64,000 nucleotides of DNA from Chelonoidis abingdonii (Eukaryota > Chordata > Testudines > Testudinidae). Positions 57,383-64,000 of the stretch are shown here, one piece after another. Under the pieces are notes generated by a model. That model had not been told where the DNA came from. It ran no database searches and saw only the letters and a program-made list of their open reading frames with translations. Position numbers and translations under genes: made by a program. Location: NCBI RefSeq assembly GCF_003597395.2, contig NC_133770.1, positions 12,917,124-12,981,123 on the forward strand, written 5' to 3'. Position 1 is the first letter of the stretch. The number at the start of each line of letters is the position of its first letter.

Positions 57383-58311
57383 TCCTGGTGCTCTGCCACA
57401 AAAGCATAAGTTATTGTTCTGTCGCTGTTTCTCTTTTTCCAGGGTCAAGTATTGGTGGTCCAAATCAACTTGCACTGGTTCATGGTTGGGCCCTGGGATG
57501 TGGGCAAAGCAGTGGCATGGTGCCTCTTCTGTCCTCCTTTCGCTCATGCAGCCGGTTGTCAATACAGACAGAGAGGTCAATAAAGGCATGCAAGCTGGTC
57601 AAGGTCTCATCCTGGGGAAGGTGGTCCTTTCCTTCCTCACTAAGTCCACACTGAAAATGATGCAGTCGGGGTGCCTTGTTCCACTCAATGTCAGCTGCAA
57701 ACTGCCAGAACTGGGCAGAGTATGAGGAATCTGGCCCTTGCTGGAGCCTTCATAGTGTGGCTTCCGCTGAGTGAGCACAATGAGAGTCATCAAAAATTGT
57801 GGAAAATGCTGGCAAGAAGACATTCAGTCCATTAACATTGGTCTGTCCTGCTGCTGCAGTGGGGAGGCCTAATCCAGTGCTTCTCTGGCCAGCAAACCCA
57901 TGGCTAGTCCCACCCTGGCCTGTCAGTGGGGCCCATTCCAGGGAGAAGCAGGAAGAGGAGATGTCATTGGCTCAGGAACTCACTGAATTTCTGGTGCGTC
58001 CTATCAAAACATTCCGGTAGCGATACTGTGGGACCTTGTTCAGAAGGTAGTGGCCCAACCCAAGCCTGGAGTCTAGACTTCTCTTCCTGGGACACCCTAG
58101 CTGTTCTTGGGAGTGTCTGATTTTCTCCTAGGAGCTGTGTCCCTTGGGACCACAGCAGATGGTTCTTGGTTGGAGTTTTATGACCTGCACCTGCAGACCT
58201 GGTATTCCATGGGATCCAGTGGGTGGTGATGGACACACCCCTTCCATATCCCTGTTAAGGGTCTCCCACGGAGGGGATCAAAAGTGGATCTCAGCAAACT
58301 GCAAGGCATTC
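57383..58311 (-). pseudogene. Gag remnant of the Ty3/gypsy element
   Basis: In shifting minus-strand frames the text reads SSYSAQFWQFAADIEWNKAP, CGLSEEGKDHLPQDE and then EPVQVDLDHQYLTLEKEKQ. These are Gag features of Sushi-type elements. It closes with LCFCGRAPG, the beginning of a CCHC knuckle that the LTR at 56356 cuts. Several stops and frameshifts make it non-functional. Confidence 0.75.
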
Positions 58312-58763
58312 AGGCCTAGCAGTCACGGCTGGACGGGGGTCCACATGTCAAAGACGGCCATAGGATGGCAGTCTGTGAGCAAGGGTGGGAGAAATCACTA
58401 GCGCCAGGTTTGATAAGCGAGAGTCGGAATCAGGCCACACTCAGAGACGAGAGATAGTGCCAAGCTGGAATCAGGAGGCAAGAGTCAGTATCAGAGTCGG
58501 GCCAGGGTTGGAGACTGGAGATCAGAAGACAAGGTAAGGTCTGGAGTTGCAGCGAGTCAGAAGGTTGGATGGTTGCCCAGACAACTTCCTGGGCCACCCA
58601 TCAGGTTTAAATAGTGTGGTTGGCCAATCAGAAGGCCATGGGTAGTGTCACGCTGGATCCTTTGGGCGGTACTTCCTGTGGCTTAGCAGACTCCCAGTGG
58701 CACGTGGGAATGTCAGTCATCCCCAACTCTGCAGACCTGGGTTCCACTCCATGGATCCTTACA
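58312..58763 (-). repeat. 5' LTR of the Ty3/gypsy element
   Basis: This is the direct-repeat partner of 54579-55025. A TTTAAATAGT motif near 58607 could be its TATA region; the partner has ATTAAATAGT at the same place. Confidence 0.86.
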
Positions 58764-59640
58764 ATCCTGAGTATAAACTTGGACCTATATAAACTCCCTG
58801 ATATATGGGGAGTCCCTTCTTATAAAAAGGAGCTACTAAGCAACATGAGGGGTGGGAGGCAAATGAAGAGGAGATCCAGGCTTTTCTCATCAATAATTTT
58901 CAGGTTTTTCCCAGGGACACCTCCCAAGGGGATGGGGGCTGCCACAGGGCTCTCTGCATATCCTGATGATTGTTGGGTTATTTTTAATGTGAAATTTAAT
59001 GATCATGGCCTCAGTCTGGACAGCCTCGTGTCAAACCCTCTTCTGTCCTGTAACAGGACCTGTGAGCTAGTGATGGGAGAACCTTCAAAGGGCTGGGGTC
59101 CCAGAGGTTCGGATGTGTATCTGCAGCAATGGAGGCCACCATAAAACCCTGGCAATCCCCTCCTTCCACTCAACCAACCTGCCTATTAGGCTTCTCTCCA
59201 CCTTGCAGTGAAGTCTCAGGGGTTTCTACTCCCCCTCCACCTCCCCCCGCCATGCTTAGGGGGAAGCCTGTATCCATCCATATATTTTGGCATCTACATG
59301 CTAGGGCCACCACTCCCCTCTGCCAATGGACTCTTTGTCCCACTTTTTCTCCTCCATCTGAGTCACGGTGTGAGATCCTACCCTACTGTAGTCAACGGTA
59401 GCTTTGTGTTTGATTTCAGTGGCTCCAGGATTTCACCCTTTGCCTCCTCCCATCTGATGCTATTCCCCAGATGGATTATGCCCCTTTTACCTTCTCAAAT
59501 GCATTCCCCCTTCCCCTCTAAAGGAGAACCAAGTGAGGGAAGAAGAGGCTCCAGGTTGTGGGGAGAAACCTCCAGAAGAGGGAAGAAGGAGACAGACTCA
59601 GGTTTGGGGAAGGGAGGGAGCTGGTATATGGCTCAATAAC
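58764..59640. other. No gene recognised
   Basis: Mixed sequence with C-rich and purine-rich patches. The open frames at 58614-59144 and 59208-59639 have no homology that I recognise and begin within or next to the LTR, so I do not call them genes. Confidence 0.45.
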
Positions 59641-59644
59641 ACCC

Positions 59645-59835
59645 AGCTGGTACATGGCATTTTTATCAGTAGACCTCAAAGCACTTAACATTATTGACGT
59701 TTTACACAGGGGGAACTGAGGCAGAGCTTGATGACATGACTTGCTCAAGGTCACCCAGCAAGCCAGTGGCTAAGCCAAGGATAGAACCCAAGTCGTCTTT
59801 GTCTCAGTCAGTGCTCTGCCCACTAGGAGAAGGAA
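59645..59835 (-). repeat. MIR/L2-like ancient repeat
   Basis: TTTACACAGGGGGAACTGAGGC, read as its two parts TTTACACAGGGGGAA and CTGAGGCAGAGC, is followed by TTGCTCAAGGTCACCCAGCA and CAGTGCTCTGCCCACTAGG. These are the well-known conserved phrases of MIR-type repeats in reverse orientation. Confidence 0.7.
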
Positions 59836-62506
59836 CATTCAAGGGAGTGCAGGTAAAAGCAAGGGGGATAGAGATGATGCTGCGACAAGCAGAGAGAAGA
59901 AGGGGAGGTGGGAGGCAAGCAACCTGGGAGACAGAAGAGGGCGGAGGTAACACAGTGTGGGGCAAATGAGAGACAGGACAGGAATGGTGAGGAAAGAGAA
60001 GCTGCTTTTCAAAGAAAGGAAAGGAGAAGGAATTGTTTAATAAAGGAATAAAGTCCAGCTAGCGAGGAACGGTTCAAAAAATGTCAGGGTGACATTATGG
60101 AAAAATTAACACACCAATTACATACCCAGCAAAACAGACCGAGAACAAATAGATACTTAGCTATTTGGTTACCTTTTATTCAATACTCCAACAAAGTACA
60201 TTCACTTGCCAAAAACAAAAACACACCTGTCCATTTTCTGTGACAATTACCATTTGATAGACATGCCTTGTCTGTCCAATGCTGTAATCAACGATTTCAC
60301 TCAATTCAATCAAATCACTAGAAACCACTTGTCATAGGTGTTGTAAAGATGCTAGCTCTGTTCTATGGTAAACACCCTGTTAAAGAGAGAGATCTGATAA
60401 CTACAGTCCCGGATAACGTCTCTTTAAACAAAAACTCACTGTTGTAATGATTCTTGTTTTGGTTCTGATGGTTGCATGGCAAGGATTTGTAACCCCTGTT
60501 AATGATGCCTAAATTTAAAAAATAGGGAAAAAATGTAATAAAAAGCAGGAAAAAGCCAGTGGGACTTTAGATGGATAGAATGAATCAGGTGGGAGGAGAG
60601 GGGAAGATAGGCTGGAAGGCAAAAAGCAAGAGAACACATAGCCGTTTGATTCAACTTTTTCAGATCAGCGTATTTCATTTAATGCATTTATGCTCCGATG
60701 TCGCGTTGCATTTCTCTAGCAAATGTACCCAATAGCCCTGTTCGTCTTGGGAGAAAGGCCATGCAGCCACTAACATTGCTGGGTTGTGCAGTTCAATGGG
60801 TAGAGAAAACGACACGGGGAAATAACCTGAGATTCCCCAGCATGCAGGCACATTCCTTTGTGTTTCAGTGCTCGGACTGGATTTGCATTAAAAACAGTTT
60901 GGGGTGTTTTTTGTCCGCCCCCGCCTCCCATTTTCAGGTTATATAACTGCTGCCATGAAGCAGCCTGCAAATCCCACTAGATGGCAGGCTGTCTCCTTCC
61001 CTTTCCACGTATTTTTCTTCTTCGCAGACATTACAGTTCTTTCCTTCCCTCAACCCACCCCCTCCCCAGGAACGGGGCCTCTTCAGTTTTCAACATTCCT
61101 GTTTTTCTGGACTGCACAGCCTGTGCCAACGTCTCCACACTGGGGTGCCTCACAGGAGGGGCACTTGCAAGCCCAGAAAGGCCCTTAAACAGTTGAAACG
61201 GATTAGACATTCCTTTGAGCTTTCGCTGCCCCTCGCGCTTTCTTCCCTTAAGAGAGAATCATCTTTTTTGTTGTTGTTGTAAGAGCCTGCCTTTTCCTGG
61301 CCTAGTATTAGATGCATTGAAAACACACAAACACCCCCGTCCCTCAACTCAGGACACAAGGGAGTCGGAAACGACAGCCGTGCTAGGTTCACGGACCACG
61401 TTGTCTAGAATACTGCACAAATGGTGACAGACAGTAGCTGCCCCGTTAATGCTCTCATCACAATAATGGAAAGGTTACATCTGTCTCCTCATGCATCTTG
61501 CCCTGTGTTAAACTGGGGTCACTCCATGTCAGCTGCCTTGGCTCCGGTCTCAGGATCTATAGGGCTCTGAGACAAGCCAGGCATGTGGGCGCCTGAAGCA
61601 GACACTAGCAAAGTGTGGGGGAGGAGGGTTTGGCAGCGGTCAGATGGCCCCACAGTCATGGAGGAGGTCAGGAGTATTTTGTCACTTGGGAGAATGAATC
61701 CGTCTGGATGTGACCAGCAGGAAAGTGAATCGGGGAGCTAAGGCTCAGGGATGGTCTGGATCTTTATCTTGCTGGGCCAGGAGGCTGGGGAGGCTGATAG
61801 GATGGGAGGGACTCCCAAAAGTGTAGTTGCATGCTTGGAATGTGGCTACGATGACGGTTGGAGAATGAACCAGTTTGGATAAAATAAGAACTGACTCACC
61901 ACACTAGAAAAGATTGACATGCTTCTGAATTCCCTCCTTTCGGGCAGAAATACCAAAACACCAGTTCCTGGCCCCCTAGTTGAAAAGAGGAGTTGCTGGA
62001 AAAGCTAAAAGAAATCTTGTTTTCTTGTGATTTCTGCCAGGCCGGTGTCTACATGGCAGAAGTTCAGATGAACTTTGGAGAAGGATCCAGCCTTTTGGAT
62101 GCTTTCCCAAACTGAATCACTGTCAGGTTCGCTCATCACCAGTTATATGATCATAAACCACCAATGTATGCAGGGTTTTAGCTCCAATTTCTGGTTTTAA
62201 ATTTCTTTTCTAGCCTTTAAGTTTGCAAAATTACATTTCTGAATGTGAAACAAGTTTAAGTAGTGCCGTTTCACCTTCCCCAGTCTGCAGATTGGCAGCA
62301 CTAGTGCCTCTGCTGCTGCTCAGAGATTTACCAAGCAGTGGCAGTGTGAACTGAACATCACTTTGGTTTTGTATTCAGAGTTCTATAGGCATCAGTAAAA
62401 TGGTCAAGAATCATGCCATTTCCCCCCTACTGATGCTTGTGAATAGTGATAGAGGCACTCGTGCTGTCTGTCTGCAGACTCAGGAAGATCACACTGCAGT
62501 GAGTTT
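59836..62506. other. No gene recognised
   Basis: Purine-rich then ordinary intergenic-looking sequence. I found no convincing exon, RNA gene or complete transposon. Simple open frames near 60904-61196 lack homology and codon structure. Confidence 0.5.
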
Positions 62507-63935
62507 AAGAACATAAGAATATAAGAATGGCCGTACTGGGTCAGACCAAAAGTCCATCTAACCCCCGACAGTGGCCAATGCCAGGTGCCCTAGAGGGAGT
62601 GAACCTAACAGGCAATGATCAAGTGATCTCTCTCCTGCCATCCATCTCCATCCTCTGACGAACAGAGGCTAGGGACACCATTCCTTACCCATCCTGGCTA
62701 ATAGCCATTTATGGCCACTTCACCAACCAGAATTTATACAGTTCTCTTCTTTATAAACACACGTTACACCTGATCCTTTAGGCGCTTCACCAACCTCCTG
62801 CATGGTTAACGGATTCCACTCCCAAGTAGCGGACGTGTGAGCTGTGCTTTGAACAAAACTGCGCATATTTGTACCTGCTGCCCATATTAATTTCATGGCC
62901 GGTGACCACGCTCCTGTTCCTGATATGAGAAAAAGTAAAAACCCTCCTTATCACGCCAACAACATGACTTTATACCCTCTTATTCACCTTTCTCCCCTTA
63001 GGTCGCCTCTTTTCCCAAGGAAGAGTCCTAGCCTCAACTCCCAAGACCCTCTCCAAACCCTAAATTACTCCTGTAACGTCAGGTCTAGGAATACTTTATG
63101 GGTGAGTCAGACACATTTACACAGTATCAAAGTATGGGGTCCAGACCAGATTTATATAAGCATAAGTATTATCTCCGGATCTATTCTTAACCCCTCTTTT
63201 AATCCAACCCTGTTGCTTTTTTGATCCTCTGCATACGAGAGAGCTTGAAAGAACATCCACACTAGGACTCCAAGATCTTTTTCATCCTGACACATGTAAG
63301 CCCTAAAATATAGCCCCCATATCTTGTATATGTATACCGTTCCGCGGGTTTTTTTTCCAATGTGCCATTTAACTTTCACATTTCCTCGACGTTAATTCAT
63401 TGCCATTTTTTTTCGTCCGTTTTGGTGTTGCCCAATCACTTTGTTTTGTCTGAGATCTTTCGAATTCCACTCACCGGTCAACGAGTAGTTAGTTCATCTG
63501 CAACACTTTGCCACCTCATGTTACCCTTTCTCCAGATTAATGAATAAATTGAATAGGATTGGTCCGAGACTGCACCCCGGGAACCACCACTAGTTACCCC
63601 TCTCCATTCTGAGGAATTTACCATTATTCCCTACCCTTTGTTCCCCTGTCTTTTAACTCCGTTCTCAACCAGAATAGGACCTTTCCCCTTATCTATCCCT
63701 CGCACAGCTTAAATCTAAGAGCTTTTGCCTGAGGAACCTTGTCAAAGCGCTCGACTAGCTACACTCTGTCCAACTTGGATCCCCACTCTGTCCATAATGT
63801 TGTTGACCCTTCAAGAACTCTAATAGATTCAGTAAGAACACGATCGTTCCCTTACAGAACCAATAGACTATGCTCAACAGTTTCACTCACAATTTACTCC
63901 TTAACTATCCTGTCTCAACCGTCAGACTAATGTGC
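62507..63935 (-). mobile_element. Long CR1 LINE, reverse orientation, heavily altered
   Basis: The 3' tail AAGAACATAAGAATATAAGA then ATGGCCGTACTGGGTCAGAC opens the reverse-oriented copy. It can be followed through ACTCCAAGATCTTTTTCATC, TTGGTGTTGCCCAATCAC, GAATAGGATTGGTCCGAGAC and CCACTAGTTACCCCTCTCCA, which correspond to the RT C-terminal half of turtle CR1 on the other strand. Divergence and small deletions are far higher than in the copy at 49752, and no long open frame survives. Confidence 0.82.
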
Positions 63936-63970
63936 CGCGTGAAAGTGTTCTGCTTAAGCTTCCCTAAACC

Positions 63971-64000
63971 AGTGGTTCAAAGCTGGTCGCGCCGCCCTGT
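63971..64000. mobile_element. Start of a hAT element at the window edge
   Basis: CCAGTGGTTCAAAGCTGGTC resembles the hAT end CAGTGGTTCTCAAAC with two bases missing. Only 30 bases are visible. Confidence 0.45.

Larger units (their letters stand above)
54579..58763 (-). mobile_element. Ty3/gypsy LTR retrotransposon (Sushi-like), defective
   Basis: Two direct repeats of about 450 bp (54579-55025 and 58312-58763) bound a minus-strand element. Each begins TGTAAGGA on that strand. A purine-rich tract (GGAGGAAGGG) precedes the 3' LTR. Inside are a gag remnant with a zinc knuckle, an aspartic protease remnant, the start of RT and the end of integrase. RT, RNase H and the integrase core are missing. 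The LTRs differ at many positions, so the insertion is old. No clear 5-bp target duplication was found at the edges. Confidence 0.88.

Overview
The window is vertebrate nuclear DNA. It is almost certainly from a cryptodiran turtle. The support is a tRNA-derived SINE of the turtle Cry type, several turtle-style CR1 LINE tails, very many hAT-type DNA transposons with 8-bp target duplications, MIR-like SINEs and retrovirus-type solo LTRs. This is a call from remembered repeat families; no search was run.

Bases 1-25342: the one host gene I can prove is GARS1 (glycyl-tRNA synthetase), on the minus strand. Eleven consecutive internal exons lie between 25342 and 2165. All reading phases agree (1391 coding nt), giving the WHEP domain, class II motifs 1 and 2 and most of the catalytic core. 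The motif 3 region and the anticodon-binding domain lie beyond base 1. The intron at 3262-2311 has the hallmarks of a minor-spliceosome AT-AC intron. The other introns hold CR1, SINE, MITE and nested hAT copies.

Bases 25343-35640: a long stretch with no proven exon leads to two tandem arrays. The first (about 28380-31065) has a 60-bp unit with a hairpin-forming core. The second (about 31850-34340) is a GC-rich array of about 30-bp units that decays rightwards to about 35640. Between them is about 0.8 kb of GC-rich, CpG-rich unique sequence. It could be the GARS1 promoter, and a candidate first exon (31503-31625) is phase-compatible but unproven. Much of 29000-34000 is full of single-base indels and looks like unpolished long-read consensus, so the very long ORFs there should not be believed.

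Bases 35640-64000: a transposon graveyard. The main object is an old tyrosine-recombinase (DIRS/Ngaro-like) retrotransposon, about 43.7-49.5 kb. It has recognisable gag, RT, RNase H, YR and SGNH-hydrolase remnants in order, and is interrupted by three hAT elements and one solo LTR. Further right are CR1 copies, a hAT inside an LTR fragment, and a hAT inside a CR1. Beyond these lies a Ty3/gypsy element (54579-58763, minus) with both LTRs, a large internal pol deletion, and a solo LTR inserted at its gag zinc knuckle. A long degraded CR1 fills the right end. No intact transposon protein and no second host gene were found.
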